A stretch of DNA of 64,000 bases from Aculops lycopersici (GCA_015350385.1 WNKI01000003.1:3202849-3266848); one strand, 5' to 3'. Positions 17,632 through 31,721 are shown, numbered from the stretch's first letter. The notes: generated from the letters alone by a model not told the origin. Translations and numbers: made by a program.

Positions 17632-18213
17632 GCTCCTCTCTTTTCATCTCAGCCAAAATGGCGTTAGTGGTGATCCGAGGCAATCCAATCCGATCCGCTC
17701 GACACTTTGCAAGACAAATCCCATCCTAAGCAAGCGGCTTGAGTTCATTGGTCTCTTGGTAGGGTGTTTGACTGTCGGCATCGCGGACATTGGAGTTCTC
17801 GAGGCTTCACCGGTCTCGCTGCCACTGCCATTGGCACCCATCTTCGAGGTTGGCCGGTGCGTTGTCCATCTCGCCGTTGCCAAGGTTTAACTAAGCTGAC
17901 CATACGGCCACTTGTTTGATGATTGCGGTTGTTGTCGAGTCGCGTTTGGTTTAGTTTAGTGTAGTTTAGTTGAGTGACGAGCTGAGTTGAGTTTAGCTCA
18001 CCTGGCGCGACACTTGGAAGCGTCAGATCAATGACCAGAATTTAGTTCACCAGCAGCGGCGACTGCTCTTTTGCTGAGGAGAGAGAGAGAGAGTGACAGT
18101 GACTTTCGCCGCCGCAATCGCTGTCGCGATTAGATAACTGGATTAGTGCGTCAAGCGAGCGGACGAGCCAGTAACTCACTCACTTAATGTTATTTGTAAA
18201 ACCACTTGTTGTT

Positions 18214-18248
18214 GCCGCCGCCGCCGCCGCCGCCGCCGCCGCTGCTGC
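18214..18248. repeat. (GCC)n/(GCT)n trinucleotide repeat
   Basis: Nine GCC units run into three GCT units in otherwise non-coding sequence. Confidence 0.9.
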
Positions 18249-18971
18249 TTTTAGTCTCTCGGCGAGTAACATTTATTTTCGTCGCAACAGCAAACGCCGT
18301 CTAGTGGCCACAACTCGAGGCAACTGAGTCAACCAAGAGCGAGCAGTTGAGGATTGGGAGACGCTGGCTTCCGCAACCACCACCTGTTGCTGTTGTTCGT
18401 TGTTTGTTGCACGCTAATACGATTCTTTCTCTCTCAATATCCCGATTGTGAGAGATCCAGCCAATCGGCGGCTTATCTAGCCGAGAATTCGATTGGCCGA
18501 TAGGTAAACAAGCTTCCAACTCTCTCGGGTAGACTTTGGCTTCTGGTTGTTGCACAACGTCAACTACCGGTAGTAGTTACAAGCATCGGCACACAGAGGA
18601 CTCTGCATCATATTTACTCTCAATAATATTAGTTGCTGACATGATGCTGATGCTGATGTTGTCGTTATTGATATAACCACTGGCCACTTAGCGATCACGG
18701 CAAATTTCTTCCCCGACACGAGATTTGCATCCAATGGAACGGAATTGAGGAGGAAAGAATCATCTTGAAGCTGGACATGTGATGCAACAAGAAGGAGGGG
18801 GAAAAGGAATATTGAGTGGTCAGTGAGCTGCTGTCTCAATTTAAGTGGCCAAGATTCAGAAATGCAGCGTCTAGTTGTTGTGATATTCGTTTGGAAACTA
18901 CGCGCTCATCGAGAAGCCACCACAAAGTTGCCTTCATTTTGTCCACTCTAGTTTAGTTTATTACATGAGTC

Positions 18972-18995
18972 TCAAGTTTCACATTCGAAACTTGA
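18972..18995. repeat. 9-bp perfect hairpin, 6-nt loop
   Basis: TCAAGTTTC (18972-18980) and GAAACTTGA (18987-18995) are exact reverse complements around the loop ACATTC. Confidence 0.6.
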
Positions 18996-20333
18996 AACTT
19001 GTGACCACTCGTTACTGACTCGGCTTGCTCACTTACCTTAAGGTTTGTATGTTCGTTTATTTTCCCCTCCCACTCTTCACATTGACTGCTGGCGTATCCA
19101 TCTCCTCCTCCAACTCTCGCGTGCCACTCATTACTATCGAGCTGCAACAAGTGTCCAAGCTGGACTTGTCCAACTTGGACCATCTCAGGTGACATCTCGC
19201 GCGCGATGCTCTCGGCTCGCTGGCCAAGTCAATGGTCGTCGTGGTTGTCGCTTTCAACGTATTGCTCGACTTTTCGCTTACTCTCCTGCAAAGAAAAGTA
19301 TAGTTAGCCAGCTAACTGATAAACAACATGAAAAGAGTCAACCAGGTGAGGGAGTATTAGTCGTTGTCATCATAATGATCATCATCGTCGTCGTCGCCGT
19401 CGTCGTCGTCGAGTCGAGCGGCTAGCTGGGCTTTTTTATTACCTTGCCTAACTAACTGCGTGAACTGAATACATGTTGTTTGCGTTGGAAGTTGTTTTGT
19501 CTTAGTGTTTGAGGCAAGACAGACCAAGAGTTGGAAGGATTGCGGTTAAAGCCGACGACGACTCACCAGTGGAACTTAGTCACTGCAATCGTATCCATTC
19601 CAATTGGTCGGCCATCCATAAGTTTCGCGCGCATGTTAAATTTGTACCGACCATTTGGTATATTTATTTACCTGCAGCCTGTCCAATCAATATAATGTTG
19701 CGCTTAGCTCGGAATCAAACTGTTGGCTCCCTCTTCTAATGGCAAACAGCAGATAGAAGTCCAGTTTTTATTCCTCGATAGCAGTTTTTATTTCTCTGCA
19801 GGAATGTTTATTTTTCCTCCTTCCTGCCACTACCACAGCGAGCTCTTTTTTCATGACACCACCTGCTTACAGCAACAGCAACAACTGTACAAGGTGATTT
19901 GTGGTTAGCGGTCTGCAAAGTGTACTAGCTGACCACTGCGCTGTCTAACGGTATGAACAAAACGACAGTTTGCTCGCTCTACTGGTTGGGGTGAGAGCGA
20001 GAATTAGCGAGACGAATGAAAAAGCGCAAACTAATTGCACACCTGTTGCATGTAGCGCCCCTAACTTTCAATGTTGCTGTTGTTAATGCTTTAAGATGAG
20101 AGCTGATTCACGGTGTCGAGCAGTGAAATCGTCGCTCTCATGTTAGTAAACTAGCAGAGTGAACGCGAAATAAAAGAGTCAGCTTTCTGGGCTCAATTTT
20201 AAAGTTAATTTCACACTAAAATACCTGTCAATTAAATCAGATTGCCAACTAAAAGGCCAACTGATCGATCGGTAGTTTAGAATGCGACAAAACTTTTCTT
20301 AAGCCTGCTTGTTGGCTACAAATCGACGACGAG

Positions 20334-20339
20334 TTTATT
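20334..20339 (-). terminator. Polyadenylation signal AATAAA for SLC26
   Basis: A minus-strand AATAAA lies about 160 nt downstream of the SLC26 stop codon. Confidence 0.45.
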
Positions 20340-20499
20340 AAACAACTCTACTTAATATTTAGCATTCATTTGTAACGAGCAGTCGACTAGATTGATTCCC
20401 CTTCACGCACCTAATATATTAAATTGATTATATAGTCACTAAACTCTCACTGTTGATTCGATCAATCTCGATTACAACCTGATTCTCTCACTACCACTA

Positions 20500-23400
20500 C
20501 TACTGTTGCTTGTTGCCACTTGTTGCTCGACCGACGCTACCACCGGCGCCCCCAATTGCGACCACCGACTCGAGCGAGTTGCTGCTACTGTCGCTGCTAT
20601 GCAAATTGCCACCACCTGTTGACATCTTGGAAGCTTGTAATTGCAAACTTTTCAAGTGATGGTAGCGATTAACTGCGTCGGAGATGGAGGGAAACACGTT
20701 GTTTTCTAGCACATGAGTTTGGTTCATCTTTTCCAACATGTCGATTAGTTTCATGGGACAAGCGGCCAGGTAAACGAGAACCTTGTGCTCCTGGAGTTCC
20801 TCGAAGATTTCAATCAATGTCGCTGCACCGGAGTAGTCGCAATAGGCTAGCGCCGAGCAATCAATAATTAAGCAGCGAGTTTTGCTTGATTCATCATTGA
20901 AGAGGTGCTTGTTTCTCCACGAGCACAAAATATCCAATCCCTCAGCTTGAAATATCGAGGGTAGCGACTTTTCAACGCGACTCTTGAACATGGTTCGGTT
21001 GAGATAACATAGCGCCGAGTTAAAGCGGAATATCTTAACCTGATCCACTTCCTTACAATCGACGAAGGCACTTGAGTCGACGTAAATATCAGTTCCAGGT
21101 AGTTGGCCAAGAAGAGTGTGATTCGGAGTGAGTAGTCTGTGTGTTTGTATAAATTTATCAGCGCAGATTAGTATTAGATTATACTCTCGAATACTCTAGA
21201 AATAAAGATACACTTAACTCAATCATAATCAGCAATAAATCCCTGATTACTTACCTGAAAAAGATCATAAATAGCGAGGCTGCAATGCCTAACAACAAGC
21301 CATAGGTTACACCGAACAACAAAACAGAAGCAAAGGTTACAACCCAAACTGAGGCGTCCAATTTAGACAGACGCCAATTTTCATAGAAATCCCTAATTTG
21401 CACCAGGATTCCCTTGAGGGCGACCACAATAATACAGCTCAATGTTGATCGCGGTAGGTCGTGCAATATGGGTGCAAAGAAGCAAATGATTGATAGGACA
21501 ATTGCACAGCTAAATAGAGCTGATAGTTGGGATCGGACATTTAGTGCCGATTGGACGGCTGTTCTACTAAGACTTGAACCACAGGGAAAGCAGCTAAAGA
21601 AGGAGCTAACCAAATTTGAGCTGCCCAATGAGAGTAACTCTTGATTAGGTTCAATTTTGTACTTGTACTTCTTTGCATAAACCTGAGCAAGGGATAGATT
21701 CATTGCAAACGAAACTAAGGCCACGGTAATTGCATCCTCCGTTAGGTAAGGAATGAGATCTAGCCGAGGAACTTGGGGTGCCGGGAGTCCCGTAGGAACT
21801 TGGCCAATGATTTTAATATCCAATTGTTCATAGAACTTCCAATACCAGGAGGCGAGTATGACGAAAATCATTAGCATCAACTCACTAGGTAAATTTGTCA
21901 ACCACTTGTAGCGTTTCCTTAGTTTTGGTTCTATTAATTCCTTGATAATTAATAGAAATAATATACTACAAGCGGATAGCATGGCCGTATACTGATTTAT
22001 ATTACCTTTACTAAGCTCCAGGTAGATTCCCCTCCAAGTGTGATAAATTTTAAATGTTTCGTCGGATATCGACGGCAGGGTCATGTCAAATAAGCCGCCA
22101 ACTTGCGAGGTGACCACATGGATGGCAGCGGCACAGGTGAAACTAGACACCAATTGATCGCTAAACATTAACGACAGGTGACCCAATCTCATCAAAGCCA
22201 TTGTAATTTGGATCAATCCAACAAAGAGGCAAACACAAGTTAGAATTTCAATGTTCGAGGGTAAGACAAAATCGGTGATTTGAATCTGCGGCTCGTTGGG
22301 CGATTGAGTTGCCGCCGACGGAACGAGTGAAAGCGGAAGTCCATTTGCGCCGATAGGCGGCGCAAAATCCTCCAGCGAAATCTGGTTTCCTGCTCGACTC
22401 TTTGAGACGATGTAATTTTTCAATATTTGACTGTTCATTTGACTATCGATTGATTGGTGCTCATAATTATTTGGATTATGATTATCAGTGATGATCAAGG
22501 CGGCCGCTGTTGGCACGCCAACAGGTGGTGGTGGTTGTTCGGTTAGAATTTGGCCCATGATCCTATTGTTCTGGTTGCTTGTAGTGGGTGTTTCTGTCAT
22601 TCTGGTTGCTGTAGCTTGTTGCTGTTGGTGTAACTTGACCAATTGTTGCTCTTGTATTAAAGATAACTTGACATTCTCTATGGTGTTGCTCAGAAGCATA
22701 CTAATTATGGCAAAGGTTCCGTAGCTGACGTGTCGTGACTTGGACATTAACGCCATAATTGTAACAGGAATCAACGATGTATAAAGGCCATAGATTGGTT
22801 CGGCTCCAGCCAAAAGGCCATAGGCCATTCCTTGGGGAATGTGGAGGATTCCAATGGTTAGGCCAGCGAGCAAATCCGTTGTCAAATCACCTGGCAGCGA
22901 GTATCCCTTGAAGGAATTTAAAATTGGAAAGAGTGTAAACAATAGCGAGCTTGCCAATCGGGCAAAGCATGAATTCTTGAGCCCCATTCCCATGTTGGCC
23001 CTGTGCAATTTTCTTGGCATTTTGCCGTACCTGTTTGCAATGTCTTTCCAAGCCAAATGATGGCTTGACCTAGAGCTTGAGCTTGGATTTGAGCTAGTTG
23101 TGCTACCTGTTGATGATGTGTTTAGAAAGTCTTGAAAATCATTTGGCTCCAATTTTTCATCACCTATCTTCCCGTTCCCCGCTAGCTTCTCTAAAATTGG
23201 CTGATTCTGGTGATTACTGAAAGTTAAATTAGATTTATCATTATGTTGAACTTGTATTTGTTGTTGTTGTTGTTGATGCCTTCTTTTTTCCTCTCGTTGC
23301 TTCTGCTCCGAATCTGAAGCAACTAAATTCTGTTGGTTATTTTCAGCCAAACCAAGCTCCTTATACCAAGCCGACGGCCGATCGACTGTAGCACGACCCG

Positions 23401-24376
23401 AGCTGATGGCACTCTTTTTTCCCTCCTCTCCACCTCCTTTTCCTTTACTTGCTAATGTTGAATCAACTAAATGTCTGCCTCCCCTACTTCCACTTCGGAC
23501 CTGAAGCTTCTGCTCTAGTTGTGAATTACTTAGTTTCTCTTCATTAAAATCAACCACCTGTAACTTTTGTTTAACCACAAGCTCGTCTTTAGCTAAAGCC
23601 TGGTCTTTGACTGCGCTAGCGATACTCCTTTTTGCCGTGAATGTATTAGTTTTAGTTGTTTCCCCTGATGCCACTTCTACCATTACCTTGCTTGGTTTTG
23701 CTATTTGTAACCGCGCTCCGACCTCAGGTCCCAGATCATTAATTGATTGTCTCTCGTTCGGCGCCGATGATTTATGTATTGCAGACATAAAACAATTGGC
23801 ATAGTTGCAACAGTTTCCAGCGACAGCGGCGGCAATATCAGTCGATTCGCTAGCCCTAGACTGCTCGCAAACGGCAACGTACTGGGGCGGCGGCCTCATA
23901 GGTTGGTGTTGTTGTTGTTGTCTGAGTTTAACGAGCGCCACAGGTGGTTGGCGCCATGCGCCTAGCCCACTTTGAATATTGCCCTTTTCACCTACACTCC
24001 CGAGGCTAGCTGTGCCGTGAATGTTATTGGACAGCTCGCCGCAAGAGTCGCCGGCGAGCTGTGGCGACGCTCGATGTTCGTCTGCTTGCTGTTGGCTCGT
24101 CTCGCGGAAAGTTGCAACGGTAAAGTGATTCTTGCTCATAGTTAGCTTCACCCTTGAGTCCATTGATAAATCGGGGTTGAGTCGCTTCTCGGGCTGGTAG
24201 TGACTGCGCTTCCTCTTTGACAACGATGACTCCGGCTGCGCCGACGAGTATAGCTCGTCGTTGTCGTAGTTAATTTTACCTGTACTTTCACCACTCTCGC
24301 CGTCGCCGCCACGGCCGCCGCCACCACCACCACCGCCACTAGGCCCGACAACCAAACGACTCGCCGATTTGCCCAT
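20500..24376 (-). CDS. SLC26 (SulP) anion transporter with STAS domain, 2 exons
   Basis: Exons on the minus strand are 24376-21255 and 21136-20500. The donor is AG|GTAAGT and the acceptor ACACAG|A; the phase matches (2 nt + 1 nt giving Arg) and the join reads FFR-LLTPNHTLLGQLPGTDIY, which recovers the family-wide LGQ-PGTD-Y block. The 1252-residue product is an SLC26/SulP multi-pass anion transporter or exchanger of the plasma membrane. Residues 1 to about 455 are a low-complexity cytosolic extension, far longer than usual. The core begins near 460 and contains GLTIGILHIPQGMAYGLLAG and PIYGLYTSLIP. The substrate-site helix is CFPCGSSLSRTAVQ. A low-complexity insert of about 140 residues (about 566-706) occupies an extramembrane loop. 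The STAS domain is at about 1055-1200 (DCSALAYCDYSGAATLIEI). The subfamily (prestin-like or sulfate transporter) cannot be decided by eye. Confidence 0.93.
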
Positions 24377-24565
24377 TTGTCGCGAGCAATTCAGTGAGCA
24401 ATTATGTTAGCGTTTATGTAGTAAGTGCACACATATGAACCAACCTACCGATTAGCTAGCGAAACGTCAATCGAGATGTTACATCATCAATGTTTACATT
24501 ACAATTGTAATCAAGTTACTCGTTGAATTGTATTATTTTGCGCTCTGACTTAATCTCTCATCTTG

Positions 24566-24629
24566 TATAAATATAAGAATTTGTTGCCTAGTCATTCAGT
24601 CGATTGGTTAGTCTCTTTGCTTTGGATCA
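24566..24629 (+). promoter_or_regulatory. Candidate core promoter: TATA box, initiator, DPE-like site
   Basis: TATAAATA starts at 24566 and an arthropod-type initiator TCAGTC starts at 24597 with its A at 24598, 32 bp from the first T of the TATA box, which is canonical spacing. GGATC at 24624 (+27) fits the RGWYV downstream element within one base of the usual +28. It faces rightward, away from the divergent SLC26 gene. Confidence 0.45.
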
Positions 24630-27600
24630 ATCCTTCTTTCCTCCTCCTATCCAGTTACCTCAACATTTTCTTTTCCTCCTCTTCTCCGAGTAACTTGATC
24701 TCAATTTTTGCTCTTAGAGCTCGACTCACTTGATAACAATTCAAGCAAAACTTGGGGAGCATGGCGTTTTTCTTGTATTGCGCGCAAGTCTCTATCCTTT
24801 TAGTGTGTAGGATGATATTAATACATCAACTGTCACTTAATTTTGGAGGCACTCCTGTTATATTATGTTTTTATCCTCCAAAAAACCAAATGAGCGAACG
24901 AGAAAACTCAACTCGCCGGCCAAATATAATGCGAATAAACACGATGAGATCATCGAGTTTCCTTGTGGCTAGTTGAAGGGGAGAAAATACTACTATGACT
25001 TGCACTTTTTTAATCAACTGACTTGCCAAGTTTTGAGTAGAGTTGAGTTGAGTGAATCTAAAAAGGTGAATCCGAAGGCATATTTTATGTAATAAATAAC
25101 AATAATAATAACTTTATTGCTGGTAGTTACCTTTAGCTTTACCTCTTCAACTAACGCGATGACTAAATCATTCTCTTCTCAAGGTATTAAGAAATTAATA
25201 TTATCAGCTATTATTAGCTAGATAGAAAGTAGTTCATTCGTCGGCCAGGTAACCGACGAGAGCGAGATATTTTCTCCCATTCAGTGGGAGTAGTCAGCTG
25301 GTAAACACTCGAGGAGGTATTGAGTTTTTACCGTTGCTTTCTAGACACGAGGCCAAAAGGCAAGAGGTAGCGCTGAGTCAAGGTCTCTATGTTGTTGTTG
25401 TTGTTGCTGTTTACCATGGCACACGAGGCTTATGGCAAAAGCTATGCTGTAACACGTTTGGGGATGCCTCACGTTTACCACAAACGCGAGTTCAAATTTT
25501 CCTTTCTCACTCGCTGTATGTAGTTCAGTTCAGTTCAGCACGAGATCGTCATAGACTTTGCATTAGTTTTCGTCTGTAGTGACTCTTATCTAACGCGCCC
25601 TTCAACTCCGATTTGGTGGTGCACTCGCCGAGCTATCTAATTGTCATGCGTCGGGACAAGAGAAATCAATCATGTTGCACGCGAGGCGCTCCAATGACTC
25701 TTCTAAAATTTGCCAGTTACAAACGAGGAGAATTGGATGACTCCTAGAGGACTTTTTTCTCCGTCCGCCGGAAGTGGCTGACTACCGATCGCCAGTTTTC
25801 GTCCCGCTGGAAGCGGAGAGCAGGTGACTTGACTCGACTCGACTCCTTGAAAGAGATTACAGACATCCGGTGTGGCCCGAGGAGCGACCGGATGTTGCGC
25901 GTGAAGCTTGCCAGTGGGTGTAGCAGATATGAACACACCATCACCAAAGGCAAGCGAGCGACCCATTGGCGGTCTGGCTGTTCTTTTCACGCGCCACTTG
26001 CAAGGAATTGGAAAACGACGAGCGAGTTGTTCAGTTTATCGTTCGGTTTGAGGGGAACGCTAATCTTTGTTGGCAGCAGGCGCATTGTTGTGCGCATGAG
26101 CTCGAGGATTGGATGGAGCTCAAATTCCGCACAACTTCACCATCATGGCTGGGCAACTATTGTAGCTTACGTGCCAGAGCGGGCAGCATCTGTTTCGACT
26201 CGCGACTTGCAATACAACTCGAAAGCTCAAAAACTCGACTTCCAGCTTCCGGTTGGCCAAATTGTTTCTGGCTTTTGTGTGTTACTGTGCCACACTTGAG
26301 TCAAAACTCGTCAAAGTTTTGAGAGAGGAGCGGCGGCGGCTAAGCGGCTCAGTGCGTGTATATCGCTCCTGCCTGCCTGTTTCACATGATAAGAGTTGAT
26401 ATGTCATCTGGCAGTTTGGCTTGAAAATTTCGCTCCTCGCTAAAATTGAAAATTTGCCCCCGCTTCTTCCAGTTGCTGTGGCGGACGTCTATGCAAAATT
26501 GTTTGCATTGAAGAGCAAACAAATATAGCGGCAGCAGTGAGCGGTATACTAAATGTAGATTGCCCGTTCCATTAGCTCTCCACAAGTCATCGCTCCGCTC
26601 GCACTTTGAGGCTCGGCGCGCGTCGCAAGTCACCTAGCGCCAGCGCCTAGCGCCGCGCCTCTCTTTATCATCCTGCAATCGAGCCAAAAGCAACTCGATC
26701 AACGATGGACAATAAGTGTAACAATCGGCGGCGCGTGTGTCTCTTTAACTTCAACTCCCTTGCTCATCGACTTATTATCACTATTCCTGACGCTGGTACT
26801 ACTTTTGCCACTGCTGCCATTCAGCCAACCAACTGACCGGCCAACAACACTGATGCCTTAGTTGAAATTGATTACTCGCTGGCGAACGAACGTGATGGAG
26901 TCTCTCATAGCAGCAGTAGTTTTAGCTGCAGCGGCAATGTTGGTCTTATTTGTCAAATGGGATCATCCAGTCGGGTTGCCATTTTCCCCATAGATGCGCG
27001 TATTGTCTCATGTTCCGTCAGGCGCGTGTCGTTTTCCCTGGCTCAACTGTACCTCTCTGCTCTGCCTCTTGTTAACATGTATTTTCTCGCTACATTCTGC
27101 TGGCGTGTGCTAGAATTTACCTACAGGTTTAGATGGAAACAGTGGCACCGCGCCAAGACGAGCCAATTTCATCTATCGATTGGCGCCTGGTCCCGTTGGA
27201 GAGGAAAGAGTCCAATGCACTGAGTTTCCATTCTACTTGCAGTATTTTTCCTCGTTTTATTGGTAAATTCGGCTCACTGGACATGGCCACACGCCAATGG
27301 AGTGCGGCACTGCAACGACCATTCGATTTCATGGATGACAACAGCTTAGCCGCTGTGGTGATCGAAGAAAAACTAGTCCAGTTCAATGCAAATAACCAGG
27401 TAATTGAATCTTCTCTCAACGACCACCGCGACGACAACTGGTCACCTCGGCAAACTGAATGGCCACTTGAAACACAGTAGGTTACTCGCTTCCTCAAATA
27501 GTAAACATTTGCGACGGCGGTGATATTACCGACTGCGCGACAGCAACAACCATGCGCTAACCTGCAATCATCAAGGCAGCCGCCACCGTGGCGCCCCAAA

Positions 27601-28910
27601 GACAGGGTCATTAAAATTATCACCTCCGCGTGCGTCGCTCATATCGCATGCAGAGTGAGTCAGTTGTATTTGAACAGAGTGTGCGACTTGAACTCAAGGT
27701 TCGGGTCACACACTGGGACTACAAGTGGCGATAGGAATAATGGGATTTCACCTGGCCGCCGGAAGTGCCTCTCGCCTTGAAGCGAGGAAGCGAGCAGCTA
27801 ATCCCGGGTTGTCGCGCGAGCAAGTCGCAACCATAATGAAGCCAATTTGGTAGGCGCTGAATGGAAGACAGGCGGTCAGAGTAACAGTCAACATTGGCTC
27901 CTTTTCTCTCTCTTTTCAGTCTGCAAATGCGACTGATATCACGACTATCACTTGGCGAACATAATGCTCGGCTATCATCGTCGTCGAGTCGACGACTGCC
28001 GACAAACCACGACATTTACGACTCCAGCAACAACGACGACGACGACAAAGATAATGGCTCGCCCATCTAGCTGAATAAAACAGCGATATAATATTCAGTC
28101 GTCTCCAATGGCCTCAGTTGAGTTGGAGGAAAGTGAGAGAAATCGATGGTTGCTCACGAGAGTCAATCTGGCCACTGGGCTGAATCCATTGCACATGACG
28201 ACGAGTTTTGGGTTGAAATCAATCTGCGCTTACGATGATTCCACCTCTTGCTTTAGCTTCCTGCCGAGCGGCTCTTGCTTTTGGAACAACGGACACGCCC
28301 ACTTGCTTGCCTGAAACTCCCAAAATTCGCGTTTCTAGCAAGAACCTCGAGTTTGCCGGAGACTCTCCTACAAGTTGGCTTAATTTAAGCTTGCCGCTGC
28401 AGTACCTAGCGACTTCTTGCTCCCATTCCCACTCGGCAAATGTGAACATCGCTAGGCGCACCAACGATCACCTCACGCTCACATTTCACGCCTTCAACCA
28501 GACGGCCTGCAACAGAACGACGGGCGGTCCAAGCGGCAAACTTGGATGAAGTTGTAATCTCGGTGGCTCTATGGTAGTTGAGGTGGTGGTCGTTGTAGTT
28601 TCAATCGTTTGGCTAGCTTTCTTGATGACGTGGTGGTCATTGTGGCGAGCGCAATGGTCGGTTACGTAGCACACGCAAACACACTCACACTTACACACAT
28701 ATATATACGAGTTTTCCGTTCAACTTGTATTCTGTTCACATAACCGAAAGCCAAGAGGCAAGCGGTGGGCTCTTTTCATTGATAAAGAAAGGGAGACCAA
28801 GTTTCTTTGTATCGAAAGTGAAAGGGATGGCGCCTAATTAATGGTTCGGTTGCTCGCTTGGTGGTTGCGACTCTCTAGTTTCATAAGCTTTACTTCGCCT
28901 CGGATTGGCT

Positions 28911-28931
28911 CCCTCTCTCTCTCTCTCTCTT
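28911..28931. repeat. (CT)n microsatellite
   Basis: A near-perfect CT run in gene-poor sequence. Confidence 0.8.
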
Positions 28932-31721
28932 TCTCTTCCTCTCCCACTTGCAGTCTCCAGTCGATTGGAATTTGCGACTAGTTTTGTTGCGCCACTCGCT
29001 ACCACGAAAAACAAGATGCAACTCTAAATCATCTCGCCTAAACCCCAACTTTGCTCTCCCCCTTTCCCTTTCACTACCAAGCAGCACGTTGAGCTCCAAA
29101 AACATCCAGTCTTTTGGAGTTTAACGGCCAATTTGTTTCATTTACTTCTCATACACGTAGAAAGACTCTTGCTCTCTTCCCCGCTGTACAAGTGTAAGAG
29201 TGAGGAGAAAAGGAGTAAAAAAGAGCCAGACGCTTTATTATTATTGGAAAATTCTTTGCTTTCATTTCAAGTAAAGTCTCTCCTCTCCTATTCTCACAAC
29301 ACCTCTCTGCTCTATTGCAATTCTCAGAGGCGCGACCAAACATCAGCCATTCATTTGTTTGGAGGACACGTAAAATTGGACTCCGTTTGTCGACGGATCC
29401 ATCAATCTTACACCAGCAACTACCACGACGGCCACGGCGAAACAAATTCAAGCAACTCGACAACAAACTCCCCTGAGAATCCAAGGCGATTGCTTCAAAT
29501 TCAATCGCACGCCTTGAGTGTCACTTGTAAACTTGGGGGGATTTGATTTATTTGCCAATCGACGGCAAAGGCAACTGCTGCTTGTATTGCTGTAGCCGTG
29601 CTCTTGAATCAATTGTTTTTCCACCGCCAGGCTAGCGACTTGAAGGTCCAAGATTTCCCTCAGAGTCTGGATGCCAACCAATAAAAGATAACTACAACTA
29701 CAACGGCGCCGACGACGGCGACGATCAACTCAATTTGTCTTTGTATTCTCGCCTCTTGTTTTAGAATTTTCTCAAGTTTTCTCCGGAGTGTTGCTCACGA
29801 CTCCGAGGGTCTCGCCAACTTCCGCTTCCCGACAACCGGAAGCGGTTTGCAGATAGCAAATACCGCGGGAACACAGAGTTTAGTTGTTGGACTAAAGTTA
29901 AGGGACAAGACGAAGATGAGCAGTTGCAGAGAGTGAAGGGAGCACAAACGAAAATTCAATTATCGGCTCGCCACTTCCGATTCCTCCCTAATGGCTAGCC
30001 ACCAAGCGACTGGCCATAGAATTGCTAGCCAGCCGGCCGACCAGCGGAAAAGTTTCAAGTCACAAGCTGGCTGATATCAAACCGGTCGCTGGTAGTCGGC
30101 GCTCACTTTAAACTGGCAACCACTCCAAAGTCCCTCGCTTCCGGCTAACTTAATTAAAATTGAATAGAGGAGAACAACAAACTCCTGGCTTGTTGTTGAG
30201 CTGATTCAAAGTTTGAGACCGAGCCAACATGTCGCCAAGTTTCGGAGACTTTACATGAAACTCAAATGACTAGATGGGTGTCTTTGTATGTAATGAACTC
30301 ACAGCATGTTTTCGATGGCAGTGAGCCTCTGGAGTCCAAATGTAAACAATGGCAAAACTAGATGCATTCAAACTGAAACGGGATTCGAATCCAATTCAAC
30401 TCGTTCGCCAAACCAACACACAAACAGCCCCAGGCTCGGTTTTGATCGCCAGCCGGAAGTGGACAAACTCGAAGCTTGTGGTCACTCTCACTCTCGCGGC
30501 TTCCAGTTTGAGCCATTGAATCGCTAAACAAAGTTTAGCGAAACAATTCAAGTCAAACTACGAGAGAAAATTGTCCCAAAAATCCGATTGCCGCGGCCAC
30601 TGTTCCAGTTTTTCCTATTTGCTCTCCCATGCCACTTGCCGCAGCCGCCGCTACTGTCGGCGCGGCCACCGCAACGGCAAATTTGAATCCAAATGCGAGT
30701 CCAACTCTGGATCGGCCCCGACTCAACTAATGGATCCTCTCGGCGCTCGTGAAGCGCCAAGCACATTAGCCACTTGTTCCAGCTGCACAACCTGCAGCGA
30801 GTTCGGCCAGTTGCAAGTCTCGACACAACTCGACTCGACTAAACTTGCAACCACCGAGCGAGCGAGCGTGAAACTCAAGTAGCCGGAGCAAATTGGCCTC
30901 CGATGTGAGCCAACAACGACACACATACACGCACTGAATGGTTACGTAATCTGTGCACCTTGCGGAGTCGTTGCAAGTGTAGCATTAACGAGAAAGAGTG
31001 AGCGAGAAAAAAGAGCAAACCAAACTTTGGGTAACGCGAAACTGGCGCCAGGAATCATCATGATCATCATCATTTCTCTTCTTCCGGTGGTGGTTGCTCA
31101 CTTTGCGTTGAACTGGCAGCAACAGCAGCAGCAGCGCTAAACTTCGAAAAAAAGTTTGATGTTTATTTGATGGAATGACCGCCCACGAACCTTGGTGGTC
31201 ACTTGAGCGCCAGGAACTCGTCTACGATCGATTTACCAAAATACCCCAAATTCTAGGGTGTTTCATCGGGTTTTTCAGGCAAAAATCCCCCAGTTGGAAA
31301 AAGCTAGCTAATCGCTCAAATGAAACTTGATGATGAATCAGATTTACTGTATGTTTTAGCAAGAAAAAACTAGAGCAACTTAGCGACTGGTGGTAGTCAA
31401 GACTAGAAAGCAAAGGAGTTGGTTCTAAATATATATAATTTTGTAGCGGTAGTAGCTCATTTGCTTTGCAACAGCCAGACCAAAGGGAGCTAAATGCACG
31501 CTATTAGTCGGCGGCTCGAATCGCGTCTAAAGGTCCGCCGAGCTGGCAGCTAAACTGAGCCAAACTGAACTAAATGAAAGGAGATTTTGCTTGCTGATAT
31601 AATAAGTTAGATGAATGGTGGACTTTGCTCGTGGAGCTCGCGTGTCGTTTGCACTTCCTTCGCTCTCGCTTTCAGCTAACACTTATAGGGAAGTGAGGGA
31701 GAGAGAGAGAGAGACGGAGAA

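Larger units (their letters stand above)
16312..20499. other. Gene-poor 4.2-kb region with simple repeats
   Basis: It is rich in GA, GCC and TTG simple repeats, which are listed separately. Several short open frames (for example minus-strand 17644-17883) have ordinary-looking composition but no splice context or family resemblance that I can support. The left end should contain the promoter of the small secreted protein and the right end contains the SLC26 3' UTR. Confidence 0.45.

Noticed and set aside
17644..17883. Minus-strand 79-codon frame beginning MATARW
   Set aside because: Non-repetitive composition made it tempting, but there is no family match and no splice partner, and overlapping frames exist on the other strand.
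27129..27623. 164-codon minus-strand frame and overlapping 115-codon plus-strand frame
   Set aside because: Both strands are open over the same stretch, neither has a recognisable domain, and splice context is weak; chance openness is as likely.
29133..29546. 137-codon plus-strand frame
   Set aside because: No domain, no signal for splicing, and random-looking composition.
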